This document shows, piece after piece, positions 25,530 to 34,618 of a stretch of 64,000 nt of DNA; positions within the stretch are counted from its first letter, which is position 1; the number at the start of each line of letters is the position of its first letter. Origin of the DNA: Allobosea caraganae. GTDB taxonomy: Bacteria > Pseudomonadota > Alphaproteobacteria > Rhizobiales > Beijerinckiaceae. Location of the stretch: assembly GCF_003351345.1 (NCBI RefSeq), contig NZ_QQTO01000034.1, positions 124,001 through 188,000 of the forward strand, written 5' to 3'. A program made the position numbers and the translations under genes. Under the pieces are notes generated by a model. That model made no database searches. It saw nothing but the letters and a program-made list of their open reading frames with translations, and was not told the DNA's origin.

Positions 25530-26504
25530 ATGTCGTTCGGCCCGCATGAGCCAGGAATGCCCCTGCGCAAGCGCAGCCGCTGGTGGTGGCTCGGCCCGCT
25601 GGCGAGCCTCATCATCTTCAGCGCCTCGCTGGTGGTGCTCTGGTACATCGTCCGCGAGATGAACCCGTCGGCGATCGCCGACACCTTCTCCAAGACGAGC
25701 TGGCGCCAGATCGGGCTGGCGCTCGGCTTCACCGCGCTGAGCTACCTGCTGCTCACCGGCTATGACGCGCTGGCGCTGAAGCGGCTCGGCCTCTCCATTC
25801 CCTACCGCACCACGGCGCTCGCCTCGTTCACCAGCTATTCCGTCTCCTTCACGCTCGGCTTCCCGCTCGTGACCGGCGGCACGGTGCGCTACTGGATCTA
25901 TTCCGCCAAGGGCGTGCGCGCCTCGGAGGTCGCGAGCCTGACCGTGATCGCCGGCCTGACCTTCTGGCTCGGCCTGGGCGCGATCCTCTGCGCCTGCCTG
26001 TTCTACGCCACCGATTCCGTCGCGATGCTGGCGCGGACCTCGCCGCTGGTGGTGCAGGGCGTCGGCGCGGCGGTGGCGCTCGGCACGCTCGGCTACCTCG
26101 TCTGGGTCGCCACCGACGAGCGCACCTTGCGCGTCAGCGGCTGGAACCTGCCCTTGCCCGGGCTCGGCATCACGCTCGCCCAGATGGCGCTCGGCGCCTG
26201 CGAGGTCTGCGCCGCCGCCGCCGTGCTCTTCGTGCTGCTGCCGGGCGGGCACAACCTCGATTATCCCGCCTTCCTGGCGGCCTATATCTTCGCCTGCCTC
26301 ATCGGCATCGCCAGCCACGCGCCGGGCGGGGCAGGGGTGTTCGAGGCGACGATGCTGCTGGCGCTGAACCGCCTGCCCTACGAGCAGGTCGTCGGCGCGC
26401 TCGTGCTCTTCCGCATCATCTACTACCTCGTGCCCTTCGTCTTCGCGCTCGCCCTGCTGGCCCTGAGCGAGATGATCAAGCGGATCAAGCGGCACGACAT
26501 CTGA
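25530..26504 (+). CDS. YbhN-like integral membrane protein (lysylphosphatidylglycerol synthase TM region family)
   Basis: This 324-aa protein has about eight membrane helices and matches the UPF0104/LPG-synthase transmembrane family. It has LGFTALSYLLLTGYDALALKRLG, SYSVSFTLGFPLVTGGTVRYWIYS and SHAPGGAGVFEATMLLAL. MprF has such a region as its flippase half, but there is no C-terminal synthase domain here, so a lipid-transport role is more likely than lysyl transfer. The first 20 residues are basic and cytoplasmic. It converges on ppk2 with 6 bases between the stops. Confidence 0.85.
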   Translation: MSFGPHEPGMPLRKRSRWWWLGPLASLIIFSASLVVLWYIVREMNPSAIADTFSKTSWRQIGLALGFTALSYLLLTGYDALALKRLGLSIPYRTTALASFTSYSVSFTLGFPLVTGGTVRYWIYSAKGVRASEVASLTVIAGLTFWLGLGAILCACLFYATDSVAMLARTSPLVVQGVGAAVALGTLGYLVWVATDERTLRVSGWNLPLPGLGITLAQMALGACEVCAAAAVLFVLLPGGHNLDYPAFLAAYIFACLIGIASHAPGGAGVFEATMLLALNRLPYEQVVGALVLFRIIYYLVPFVFALALLALSEMIKRIKRHDI

Positions 26505-26510
26505 GGCCGC

Positions 26511-27479
26511 TCACGCCTCCCCGCCGTCGTCGAGGTAGTCCTTCGCGCTGAGCACGATCTCCGCGTCGGTCTCGCCGATCGCCGCCTCGTCCTTGTCCTC
26601 GTAGGGGATGGTGTGGAGCACGTGGCGGATGGCGTTGAGCCGGGTGCGTAGCTTGTCGTTGGCGCGGATCACGGTCCAGGGCGCCCCATCGGACGAGGTC
26701 CGCGCCAGCATCTGCTCGAAGGCCTGCGAATAGGCGTCGAAGCGCGGGATCGCCTCGAAATCGATCGGCGACAGCTTCCAGCGCTTGAGCGGGTCGTGCC
26801 AGCGCGCATGCAGCCGGCTCATCTGCATCTCCCGCCCGATCGTCAGGAAGAGCTTGATCAGCCGGACGCCGTCGCGCGCCAGCATGCCCTCGAAGGCCGG
26901 CGCCTCGCGCAGGAAGATGTCTGTCTGCGCCTGCGTGCAGAACTCCATGGCGCGCTCGACCCCGGCCCGGTTGTACCAGGAGCGGTCGAAGAACACGATC
27001 TCGCCGGCCGACGGCATCTCCGCGGCGTAGCGCTGGAAATACCATTGCCCCTTCTCGATGTCGGAGGGCTTGGGCAGCGCCACGACGCGCGCCTGGCGCG
27101 GGTTGAGGTGCTGGGTGAAGCGGGTGATCGCGCCGCCCTTGCCCGCGCCGTCGCGTCCCTCGAACACGATGACGATGCGCTCGCCCTTGTCGCGGGCCCA
27201 GCTCAGCAGCTTGAGCAGCTCGATCTGCAGCGGCTCCAGCTCACGGTTGTAGCGCTTGCGCTTCATCCGCTTGTCATAGGGGTAGTCGCCGCTGCGGAAG
27301 GCCGCGCTCTCGATCGCGGTCGGCAGCTCCTCCGCCTCGATGTTGAAGCTCAGGCGCGGCGTGGCCTTGCGGCGCGCGACGGGGACGATGGCCACGGCCT
27401 TGGCCTGGCGCTTCACCTTGGCTTTCGGTCCCGACCGGGCCGCCCGCTTCGCCTTGAGTCCCGACGCCGCTTTCGCCAT
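26511..27479 (-). CDS. ppk2: Polyphosphate kinase 2
   Basis: This 322-aa enzyme has a basic, Ala/Lys-rich N-terminal tail of about 40 residues and a PPK2 domain. The domain has Walker A FEGRDGAGKGGAITRF, the lid RVVALPKPSDIEKGQWYFQR and Walker B EIVFFDRSWYNRAGVE. The single-domain form near 300 residues is typical of class I PPK2, which uses polyphosphate to make NTP from NDP. The gene lies next to phoR and the pst operon, which fits phosphate homeostasis. It is transcribed away from phoR, so both promoters lie in 27480-27620. Confidence 0.92.
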   Translation of the reverse strand: MAKAASGLKAKRAARSGPKAKVKRQAKAVAIVPVARRKATPRLSFNIEAEELPTAIESAAFRSGDYPYDKRMKRKRYNRELEPLQIELLKLLSWARDKGERIVIVFEGRDGAGKGGAITRFTQHLNPRQARVVALPKPSDIEKGQWYFQRYAAEMPSAGEIVFFDRSWYNRAGVERAMEFCTQAQTDIFLREAPAFEGMLARDGVRLIKLFLTIGREMQMSRLHARWHDPLKRWKLSPIDFEAIPRFDAYSQAFEQMLARTSSDGAPWTVIRANDKLRTRLNAIRHVLHTIPYEDKDEAAIGETDAEIVLSAKDYLDDGGEA

Positions 27480-27620
27480 CGCATACTCCTTTGCTGGCTC
27501 GCCAAGCTAGACCGGCAGCTTGAGCAGGGAAATGCCCGCGCCGCACTTATCCTTAGGCGGCACGATTGGCAGAGCGCCCGGCGCACCCTATAGGGCACAG
27601 GCATAACCCAGCGGGAGGGC

Positions 27621-28694
27621 ATGGACCGCATGTTCGATGTCGTCGATCCTCAGGCTCCGGTCACGGCCGCTTTGGTCGAGGCGCTCGGCTCCGCCGTGGT
27701 GCTGCTCGACGCGCAGGGCGTCGCCCAGGCGCTGAGCCCGGCCATGCTGGCGCTGATTCCCGCGCTGGAGAAGGGCCAGCCGCTGACGCTGGTGCTGCGC
27801 GACCCCGACCTGATCGACGCGATCGAGGAGGTCTCGCGCCATGGCGGCCGCAAGATCGTCGAGCTGATCGAGCGCGTGCCGGTCGAGCGCACCTTCCGCA
27901 TCCACATCGCCGCCCTCAAGGGCGGCGGCTGGCGCCGCGCGGTGATGCTGACCTTCGAGGATCTCAGCGAATTGCGCGTCACCGAGCGCATGCGCGTCGA
28001 TTTCGTCGCCAATGCCAGCCACGAATTGCGCACGCCGCTCGCCTCGCTGCTCGGCTTCGTCGAGACCTTGCAGGGCCCGGCCCGCAACGACACCGGCGCG
28101 CGCGACCGCTTCCTCTCGATCATGCGCGAGCAGGGCCTGCGCATGGCGCGCCTGGTCGATGACCTGCTCTCGCTCTCGCGCATCGAGCTGCGCGCCCACC
28201 TGGCGCCGGAGACCCCGGTCGACCTTGCCGGCATCTCGCGCGAGATCGTCGATTCCCTCACCCTGATGGCGCGCGAGCGCAACGTGAACCTGCGCCTGGA
28301 GATGCCGGCCGAGCCGGTCAAGGTCGCCGGCGACCGCGACGAGCTGCTGCGCCTGATGGAGAACCTCGTCGAGAACGCCATCAAGTACGGCCGCGAGCAC
28401 GGCGAGGTCTTCATCGAGGTCGCCGACGGCCCGGCCGAGGCCAGCGTCAGCGTCCGCGACGACGGGCCGGGCATCGCGCCCGAGCACCTGCCGCGCCTGA
28501 CCGAGCGCTTCTACCGGGTCGACACTGCCGCAAGCCGCGAGGCCGGCGGCACCGGGCTCGGTCTCGCCATTGTGAAGCACATCGTGCTGCGTCACCGCGG
28601 CCGCCTCACCATCGAGAGCGCACTCGGCCAGGGCGCCACCTTCAAGGCGATTTTGCCGCGGCTGAGCCCGCAAAGCCGCTCGACATCGGCCTGA
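27621..28694 (+). CDS. phoR: Phosphate regulon sensor histidine kinase PhoR, lacking membrane segments
   Basis: This 357-aa kinase has a PAS-like N-terminal domain (residues about 15-115), the phospho-acceptor helix NASHELRTPLASLLGF with His134, and a HATPase domain with NLVENAIKYG, DDGPGIAPEHLPRLTERFYR and GGTGLGLAIVKHI. The start has GGGAGGG upstream. Unlike E. coli PhoR, no transmembrane helix precedes the PAS domain and no other in-frame start would add one. It should phosphorylate PhoB, encoded downstream. Anchoring might instead come through the Pst transporter and PhoU. Assignment rests on domain order plus location directly before pst. Confidence 0.9.
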   Translation: MDRMFDVVDPQAPVTAALVEALGSAVVLLDAQGVAQALSPAMLALIPALEKGQPLTLVLRDPDLIDAIEEVSRHGGRKIVELIERVPVERTFRIHIAALKGGGWRRAVMLTFEDLSELRVTERMRVDFVANASHELRTPLASLLGFVETLQGPARNDTGARDRFLSIMREQGLRMARLVDDLLSLSRIELRAHLAPETPVDLAGISREIVDSLTLMARERNVNLRLEMPAEPVKVAGDRDELLRLMENLVENAIKYGREHGEVFIEVADGPAEASVSVRDDGPGIAPEHLPRLTERFYRVDTAASREAGGTGLGLAIVKHIVLRHRGRLTIESALGQGATFKAILPRLSPQSRSTSA

Positions 28695-28760
28695 GATGGT
28701 TACCGAAAGTCATGGCGGCAGGTTGTCACATGACGGATATAAGACGGCTAAGATGACGGC

Positions 28761-28778
28761 GTGTCATGTGAGTGTCAC
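28761..28778 (+). promoter_or_regulatory. Pho box upstream of pstS
   Basis: TGTCAT at 28762 and TGTCAC at 28773 are direct repeats spaced 11 bases start to start, matching the PhoB binding consensus. The site is 57 bases before the pstS start, a typical activator position. Another TGTCAC lies at 28724 but is not in register. Confidence 0.85.
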
Positions 28779-28834
28779 AGAGAGGGTGTTTGAGCAGGGC
28801 CGCTAAACCTGTGACCCACAGAGGGCTCCTCCCA

Positions 28835-29860
28835 ATGCGCAAAATTCTCATTCTCGCGGCTGCGACGGTCGGCCTTGCCGGCGTTGCCCAGGCCGCCGAC
28901 ATCACCGGCGCTGGCGCCACCTTCCCCTTCCCGATCTATTCGAAGTGGGCTGAAGCCTACAAGAAAGAGACCAATGTCGGGCTGAACTATCAGTCGATCG
29001 GCTCGGGCGGCGGCATCCGTCAGATCAAGGCCAAGACCGTCGCCTTCGGCGCGACCGACGCCCCGCTCCCGGGCGACGACCTGAAGAAGGACGGCCTGAT
29101 CCAGTTCCCGACCGTCATGGGCGGCGTCGTCCCCGCGATCAACGTCGCTGGCGTCGAAGCCGGCAAGCTCAAGCTCTCGGGCGATCTGATCGCGCAGATC
29201 TACCTGGGCGACATCAAGAAGTGGAACGACCCGAAGATCGTTGCGCTGAACGCCGGCGTCACCCTGCCGGACGCCAACATCAACCCGGTCTATCGTTCGG
29301 ACGGCTCGGGCACGACCTACGTGTTCACCGACTATCTCTCGCGCGTCTCGCCTGACTGGAAGACCAAGATCGGCACCAACCAGTCGGTCCAGTGGCCGGT
29401 CGGCATCGGCGGCAAGGGCAACGAGGGCGTCTCGGCTTCGGTCAAGCAGGTCGCCAACTCGATCGGCTATGTCGAGTACGCCTACGCCAAGCAGAACAAG
29501 CTCGCCTACGCGCTGGTCAAGAACGCCGACGGCAACTTCCCGGCTCCGGACGACAAGGCCTTCCAGGCCGCTGCCGCCAACGCCGACTGGAATGCGGCTC
29601 CCGGCTTCGGCATCTCGCTGAACAACCAGAAGGGCGCCAACGCCTGGCCGATCACCTCGGCCACCTTCCTGCTCGTGCACGCCAAGCCCGAGAAGCCGGA
29701 AGAGGTCCAGGCCGCCCTGAAGTTCGTCGACTGGGCCTACAAGAGCGGCGACCAGCTCGCCCTCGACCTCGACTACGTGCCGCTCCCGGCCAACGTCAAG
29801 GATCAGGTCCGCAACGCCTGGAAGGGCGTTACCGACAACTCCGGCAAGCCGATCTTCTGA
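28835..29860 (+). CDS. pstS: Phosphate-binding protein PstS
   Basis: This 341-aa periplasmic protein has a signal peptide (MRKILILAAATVGLAGVAQA, cleaved before AD). It has the PstS hallmarks ITGAGATFPFPIYSKWAEAY, IGSGGGIRQIKAKTVAFGATD and YRSDGSGTTYVFTDYL, whose Ser, Thr and Asp residues hold phosphate. The first in-frame start is upstream, but ATG 28835 gives the signal peptide. It delivers phosphate to PstCA. It heads the pst operon, behind a perfect Pho box and before a hairpin that separates it from pstC. Confidence 0.95.
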   Translation: MRKILILAAATVGLAGVAQAADITGAGATFPFPIYSKWAEAYKKETNVGLNYQSIGSGGGIRQIKAKTVAFGATDAPLPGDDLKKDGLIQFPTVMGGVVPAINVAGVEAGKLKLSGDLIAQIYLGDIKKWNDPKIVALNAGVTLPDANINPVYRSDGSGTTYVFTDYLSRVSPDWKTKIGTNQSVQWPVGIGGKGNEGVSASVKQVANSIGYVEYAYAKQNKLAYALVKNADGNFPAPDDKAFQAAAANADWNAAPGFGISLNNQKGANAWPITSATFLLVHAKPEKPEEVQAALKFVDWAYKSGDQLALDLDYVPLPANVKDQVRNAWKGVTDNSGKPIF

Positions 29861-29882
29861 TCGCTTGCCCTCCGAGACATCG

Positions 29883-29907
29883 AGCGGGGGCCTCCATGGC
29901 CCCCGCT
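29883..29907 (+). terminator. Hairpin between pstS and pstC
   Basis: A perfect 10-bp stem (AGCGGGGGCC with its complement) and a TCCAT loop are followed by TTTG. It is too weak in T to stop all transcription, and likely gives partial termination, so more PstS than channel protein is made, as is common for binding-protein operons. Confidence 0.75.
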
Positions 29908-29970
29908 TTGTGACACCAGATTAAGATTTCCCGCTTTCGCCTTCATTCCTGCGACCCCGGAGTACCACGG

Positions 29971-30942
29971 ATGGCTGCCGTGACAGATCAGATGGCCGCG
30001 CCTGGCGTGCCTGCCATTCGCAAGACGCCGAAGGGCACCTTCGACGTCATCTTCCGCAATGCCAGCTTCCTGGCCGCGCTGTTCGTGCTGGTGCTGCTCG
30101 CGGGCATCATGCTCTCGATGGTCATCGGCGGCTGGCCCGCCTTCCGCGAATTCGGCTTCGGCTTCATCACCTCCAGCGTCTGGGATACGCAGCGCGAGCA
30201 GTATGGCGCCTGGCCGGCGATTGTCGGCACCTTGTCGACCGCGCTGATCGCGCTCCTCATCGGCGTGCCGCTCTCGCTCGGCATCGCCGTCTACCTCACC
30301 CAGCTCGCGCCGCCCTGGTTCAAGCAGCCGGTCTCGACCGCGGTCGAGCTGCTCGCCGCCGTGCCCTCGATCATCTACGGCATGTGGGGCCTGTTCGTCT
30401 TCGTCCCGCTCTTTGCGGCCTATGTGCAGATCCCGCTCTCGAACATCGTCGAGGGCATCCCGGTCGTCGGCACGGTGCTGTACTCGCGCTCGCCGTCTGG
30501 CCTGGGCATCCTCACCGCCGGCATCATCCTGGCGTTCATGATCATCCCGTTCATCGCCTCGATCACCCGCGACATGCTCGACCAGATCCCGTCGGTGCTG
30601 CGCGAGAGCGCCTACGGCATCGGCGCCACGACCTGGGAGGTCGTGCGCCACGTGCTGGTGCCGCAGGCCGGCGTCTCGATCATCGGCGCGATCATGCTGG
30701 GCCTCGGCCGCGCGCTCGGCGAGACCATGGCCGTCACCTTCGTCGTCGGCAACGCCAACCGGCTCTCGGCCTCGATCATGGATCCGGGCTCGACCATCGC
30801 CTCGCGCATCGCCAACGAGTTCAACGAGGCCATGGGCCTGCAGCTCAACTCGCTGATCGCGCTGGGCTGCATCCTGTTCTTCGTCACTTTCGTCGTCCTG
30901 GTCATCGCGCGCGTCCTCGTCGCCCGCGTCAAGTCGTTCTGA
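29971..30942 (+). CDS. pstC: Phosphate ABC transporter permease PstC
   Basis: This 323-aa permease has six membrane helices and the cytoplasmic coupling loop TRDMLDQIPSVLRESAYGIGATTWEVV, with the EAA-type GATTWE motif contacting PstB. The VPSIIYGMWGLFVFVP stretch is typical of PstC. It forms the inner-membrane channel with PstA. It is preceded by the pstS hairpin and followed 13 bases later by pstA. Length is normal for the family. Confidence 0.95.
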   Translation: MAAVTDQMAAPGVPAIRKTPKGTFDVIFRNASFLAALFVLVLLAGIMLSMVIGGWPAFREFGFGFITSSVWDTQREQYGAWPAIVGTLSTALIALLIGVPLSLGIAVYLTQLAPPWFKQPVSTAVELLAAVPSIIYGMWGLFVFVPLFAAYVQIPLSNIVEGIPVVGTVLYSRSPSGLGILTAGIILAFMIIPFIASITRDMLDQIPSVLRESAYGIGATTWEVVRHVLVPQAGVSIIGAIMLGLGRALGETMAVTFVVGNANRLSASIMDPGSTIASRIANEFNEAMGLQLNSLIALGCILFFVTFVVLVIARVLVARVKSF

Positions 30943-30955
30943 GCGGAGCCGGATC

Positions 30956-31846
30956 ATGAGCCTCACGACTCCGTCCACCGTCCGCGAGCTGCCGGTCGCT
31001 CCCTGGGGCCGCGTCCGCCAGTCGCGCCGCACGGCCGATCGCGTGATGAAGGTCACCGCCGCCGGCTTCACCTTCCTCGCCATCTTCGTGCTGTTCTGGA
31101 TTTTGGGCATGCTGATCGTGAAGGGCATCGGCGGGCTTTCCGTCGCCACCTTCACGCAGATCACGCCCGGCCCCGGCAGCGAGGGCGGCGGCCTCGCCAA
31201 CGCCATCGTCGGCTCGGTCGTGCTGACCTTCCTCGGCATCGTCGTGGCGACGCCGATCGGCGTGCTCGCCGGCACTTACCTGGCGGAATATGGCCGTGGC
31301 TCGAAGCTCGCCGACCTGATCCGCTTCATCAACGACATCCTGCTCTCGGCCCCGTCGATCCTGATCGGCCTGTTCGTCTACGTCGTCATGGTCGAGCCCT
31401 TCCGCGGCTATTCCGGCTGGGCCGGTGGCGTCGCGCTCGGCATCATCGCGATCCCGGTCATCGTGCGCACCACCGAGGATATGCTCAGGCTGGTGCCGGC
31501 GCCGCTGCGCGAGGCCGGCTCGGCGCTCGGCGCGCCGCCGTCGGTCGTCATCACCAGCATCACTTGGCGCGCCGCCCAGTCGGGCATGGTCACCGGCATC
31601 CTGCTGGCGCTGGCCCGCATCGCCGGCGAGACCGCGCCGCTGATCTTCACCGCGCTCAACAACAACTCCTGGTTCGCGCTCAACCTCTCGGGTGGCGTCG
31701 CCAACCTGCCGGTGACGATCTACCAGTTCGCCTCCGCCCCTTACGAGAACTGGCAGCAGCTCGCCTGGGCCGGTTCGCTGATCATCACCGTCTCGATTCT
31801 GCTATTGTCCATTGTCGCCCGCCGCATCGTGCGTGGCAGCAAGTGA
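30956..31846 (+). CDS. pstA: Phosphate ABC transporter permease PstA
   Basis: This 296-aa permease is the partner of PstC. It contains GVLAGTYLAEYGRGSKLADLIRF, LLSAPSILIGLFVYVVMV and the coupling loop RTTEDMLRLVPAPLREAGSALGAP, with the final conserved ARIAGETAPLIFTA segment. The N-terminal 30 residues are cytoplasmic and basic. It is transcribed with pstC and pstB, with close spacing on both sides. Confidence 0.95.
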   Translation: MSLTTPSTVRELPVAPWGRVRQSRRTADRVMKVTAAGFTFLAIFVLFWILGMLIVKGIGGLSVATFTQITPGPGSEGGGLANAIVGSVVLTFLGIVVATPIGVLAGTYLAEYGRGSKLADLIRFINDILLSAPSILIGLFVYVVMVEPFRGYSGWAGGVALGIIAIPVIVRTTEDMLRLVPAPLREAGSALGAPPSVVITSITWRAAQSGMVTGILLALARIAGETAPLIFTALNNNSWFALNLSGGVANLPVTIYQFASAPYENWQQLAWAGSLIITVSILLLSIVARRIVRGSK

Positions 31847-31885
31847 ACGCCCCCTAAACCCTCGTCGCGTTCGATCTGAAGGAAC

Positions 31886-32692
31886 ATGTCGATGCTTTCG
31901 ACGCTGGAACTGAGCCCCCAATCGCTTGATACCGATGCCCCGATCCGCATCGCGGTCAAAAACCTCGATTTCTACTACGGTGAGCACCGGGCGCTGAAGA
32001 GCATCAACCTCGACTTCCGTGACCGCCACGTCACGGCGCTGATCGGCCCGTCGGGCTGCGGCAAGTCGACCCTGCTGCGCATCTTCAACCGGATCTACTC
32101 GCTCTACCCCGAGCAGAAGGCCACCGGCGAGATCCTGCTCGACGGCCGCAACGTCATCTCCAACGACGTCGACGTCAACGAGCTGCGCTCGCGCATCGGC
32201 ATGGTCTTCCAGAAGCCGACGCCCTTCCCGATGTCGATCTACGACAACGTCGCCTTCGGCATCCGCCTCTACGAGAAGCCGCCGAAGTCGGAGCTCGACG
32301 ACCGCGTCGAGGGTGCCCTGCGCCGCTCCGCGCTCTGGGACGAGGTCAAGGACAAGCTCAAGAGCTCCGGCATGGGCCTCTCCGGCGGCCAGCAGCAGCG
32401 CCTCTGCATTGCCCGCACCATTGCCCAGAAGCCTGAGGTGATCCTGTTCGACGAGCCGACCTCGGCGCTCGACCCGATCTCGACCGGCAAGATCGAGGAT
32501 CTGCTCGAGCAGCTGAAGAGCGACTTCACCATCGTCATCGTCACCCACAACATGCAGCAGGCGGCCCGCATCTCGCAGTACACCGCCTTCATGTATCTCG
32601 GCGAGGTGATCGAGTTCGACGCCACCAACAACATCTTCATGAACCCGAGCAAGAAGCAGACGCAGGACTACGTCACCGGCCGCTTCGGCTGA
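31886..32692 (+). CDS. pstB: Phosphate ABC transporter ATP-binding protein PstB
   Basis: This 268-aa ATPase shows Walker A GPSGCGKSTLLRIFN, Q-loop GMVFQKPTPFPMSIYDN, signature LSGGQQQRLCIAR, Walker B ILFDEPTSALDP and H-loop VTHNMQQAARISQY. The PTPFPMSIYDNVAFG segment is specific for PstB. It energises phosphate import and, with PhoU, links transport to PhoR signalling. The start at 31886 has GAAGGAAC before it. All catalytic residues are present. Confidence 0.96.
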   Translation: MSMLSTLELSPQSLDTDAPIRIAVKNLDFYYGEHRALKSINLDFRDRHVTALIGPSGCGKSTLLRIFNRIYSLYPEQKATGEILLDGRNVISNDVDVNELRSRIGMVFQKPTPFPMSIYDNVAFGIRLYEKPPKSELDDRVEGALRRSALWDEVKDKLKSSGMGLSGGQQQRLCIARTIAQKPEVILFDEPTSALDPISTGKIEDLLEQLKSDFTIVIVTHNMQQAARISQYTAFMYLGEVIEFDATNNIFMNPSKKQTQDYVTGRFG

Positions 32693-32732
32693 TCCACGAC
32701 GAAACCCGTTTGCTGACAAAGGATATGCCGAG

Positions 32733-33449
32733 ATGACCGAACATATCGTCCGCTCCTACGACGCCGATCTCGAAGGGATCCGCCGCAGCCTTGCCGAGAT
32801 GGGTGGTATGTCCGAGCGCATGCTCGGCGATTCCACCGTCGCCCTGGTGCGCCGCGACACCACGCTCGCCCAGAAGGTGATCAGCGCCGACCAGCGCCTC
32901 GACAACCTCCAGCGCGACGTTGAAGAGAAGGCGGTGCTGACCATCGCGCGGCGCCAGCCACTCGCCAACGACCTGCGCGAGCTGATCTCGGCGATCCGCA
33001 TCGCCGCCGATATCGAGCGCGTCGGCGACCTCGCCAAGAACATCGCCAAGCGCGCCGTCGCGATCTCCGGCCAGTTCCAGCCGCCGCACCGCGCCGTGGT
33101 CGGCCTCGAGCATATCAGCCGCCTGGTCCAGGCCCAGCTCAAGGACGTGCTCGACGCCTATGCCGCCGGCAACGAGCAGAAGGCGATGGACGTCTGGCGC
33201 CGCGACGACGAGATCGACGCGCTCTACACCTCGCTCTTCCGCGAGCTGCTGACCTATATGATGGAAGATCCGCGCAACATCACCTTCTGCACGCATCTCC
33301 TGTTCTGCGCCAAGAATGTCGAGCGCATCGGCGACCACACCACCAACATCGCCGAGACGATCCACTATCTCGTCACCGGCGAGACGCTGGATTCGCGCCC
33401 GAAGGTCGATACGACCAATATCCTGGTCGATGTCGCGCCCGGAAAGTGA
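32733..33449 (+). CDS. phoU: Phosphate signalling regulator PhoU
   Basis: This 238-aa, all-helical protein has two homologous three-helix repeats, each with an acidic metal-binding motif: DIERVGDLAKNIAKRA and NVERIGDHTTNIAETI. It binds PstB and PhoR and holds the pathway off when phosphate is plentiful. It follows pstB by 40 bases on the same strand and precedes phoB. Length and motifs are standard. Confidence 0.95.
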   Translation: MTEHIVRSYDADLEGIRRSLAEMGGMSERMLGDSTVALVRRDTTLAQKVISADQRLDNLQRDVEEKAVLTIARRQPLANDLRELISAIRIAADIERVGDLAKNIAKRAVAISGQFQPPHRAVVGLEHISRLVQAQLKDVLDAYAAGNEQKAMDVWRRDDEIDALYTSLFRELLTYMMEDPRNITFCTHLLFCAKNVERIGDHTTNIAETIHYLVTGETLDSRPKVDTTNILVDVAPGK

Positions 33450-33467
33450 CGTTAAGTCAGAACCCTG

Positions 33468-33494
33468 GAGCGGTGCCGGTCCCCGGCATCGCTC
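33468..33494 (+). terminator. Hairpin between phoU and phoB
   Basis: A 12-bp stem with one G-T wobble (GAGCGGTGCCGG with CCGGCATCGCTC) and a 3-base loop lies 22 bases before phoB. There is no T-run, so partial attenuation or mRNA processing between phoU and phoB is more likely than termination. Confidence 0.5.
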
Positions 33495-33516
33495 TAGCTT
33501 GTTGGATCGCTGAGAC

Positions 33517-34215
33517 ATGCCCGCACGCATCCTGATCGTGGAGGACGAGGAGCCGCTCACCCTGCTCCTGCGCTACAATCTCGAGGCCGAGGGCTTCGAG
33601 GTCGACAGCGTCGCCCGCGGCGACGACGCCGAGCTGCACCTGCGCGACCATACGCCGGATCTCGTGCTGCTCGACTGGATGCTGCCCGGCCTCTCCGGCA
33701 TCGAGCTCTGCCGCCGCCTGCGCGCGCGGCGCGACACCGAGCGCGTGCCGATCATCATGTTGACCGCCCGCGGCGAGGAGACCGAGCGCGTGCGCGGCCT
33801 CGCCACCGGCGCCGACGACTACGTCGTCAAGCCGTTCTCGCTGCCGGAGCTGATCGCGCGCATCCAGGCGCTGCTGCGCCGGGCCAAACCCGGCCATGTC
33901 GCCGGATTGCTCGCCGCCGGCGACCTCGAGCTCGACCGCACCACCCGCCGCGTCCGCCGCTCCGGCATGGAGCTGCATCTCGGCCCGACCGAGTTCCGCC
34001 TGCTCGAATTCCTGATGCAGGCGCCGGGCCGGGTCTATTCCCGCGCCCAGCTGCTCGACGCCGTCTGGGGCCGCGACGTCTATATCGACGAGCGCACGGT
34101 CGACGTCCATGTCGGCCGCCTGCGCAAGGCGATCACGCCCGACAACGCCAAGGACCCGCTGCGCACCGTTCGCGGCGCCGGCTACGCCTTCGACGAGACG
34201 TTTGCGCGGAGCTGA
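33517..34215 (+). CDS. phoB: Phosphate regulon response regulator PhoB
   Basis: This 232-aa OmpR-type regulator has a receiver domain with acidic pair EDEE, phospho-acceptor Asp53 in LLDWMLPG and Lys in YVVKPFSLPEL. A winged-helix DNA-binding domain follows, with ELHLGPTEFRLLEFLMQ and DERTVDVHVGRLRKAI. When phosphorylated by PhoR it binds Pho boxes such as the one at 28761. It is the last gene of the cluster and converges with the ynfA-like gene, 9 bases between stops. Confidence 0.95.
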   Translation: MPARILIVEDEEPLTLLLRYNLEAEGFEVDSVARGDDAELHLRDHTPDLVLLDWMLPGLSGIELCRRLRARRDTERVPIIMLTARGEETERVRGLATGADDYVVKPFSLPELIARIQALLRRAKPGHVAGLLAAGDLELDRTTRRVRRSGMELHLGPTEFRLLEFLMQAPGRVYSRAQLLDAVWGRDVYIDERTVDVHVGRLRKAITPDNAKDPLRTVRGAGYAFDETFARS

Positions 34216-34224
34216 GCGTTTTCC

Positions 34225-34545
34225 TCAGCGCGGTGCCGCGATGATGATCGCGGCACCGGCAAGGCAGATGATCCCGCCGGCGATATCCCAGCGATCCGGC
34301 CGAAAGCCTTCCACGGCCCAGAGCCAGAGCAGCGACGCCACGATGTAGACGCCGCCATAAGCGGCATACGCGCGTCCTGCCGCCGGGCTGTCGATCAGCG
34401 TCAGCAGCCAGGCGAACAGCGCCAGCGAAACCAGCCCCGGCGCCAGCCACCAGATCGGCTTGTCCAGCTTGAGCCAGGCCCAGAAGGCGAAACAGCCGGC
34501 GATCTCGGCAAGCGCCGCTGCGGCATAGATGGCAAGGCTCGGCAT
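34225..34545 (-). CDS. YnfA family small membrane protein
   Basis: This 106-aa protein has four membrane helices and matches UPF0060/YnfA: IAGCFAFWAWLKLDKPIWWL, RAYAAYGGVYIVASLLWLWAVEG and PDRWDIAGGIICLAGAAIIIAAPR. Members resemble small multidrug resistance transporters in topology, and an efflux role has been reported for some. It is a single gene, convergent with phoB. The promoter would lie in 34546-34690 near an inverted repeat. Confidence 0.92.
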   Translation of the reverse strand: MPSLAIYAAAALAEIAGCFAFWAWLKLDKPIWWLAPGLVSLALFAWLLTLIDSPAAGRAYAAYGGVYIVASLLWLWAVEGFRPDRWDIAGGIICLAGAAIIIAAPR

Positions 34546-34618
34546 CGTGTCTCCCGCGAGGCGCCGGCTTTGCCAAACGCGCGCATGAGTCTAGAGCCTC
34601 ATCTGGCGGAAGCCTATC

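Noticed and set aside
29803..31275. 490-codon open frame on the minus strand
   Set aside because: It is antisense to pstC and pstA and consists of Asp/Arg-rich low-complexity sequence.
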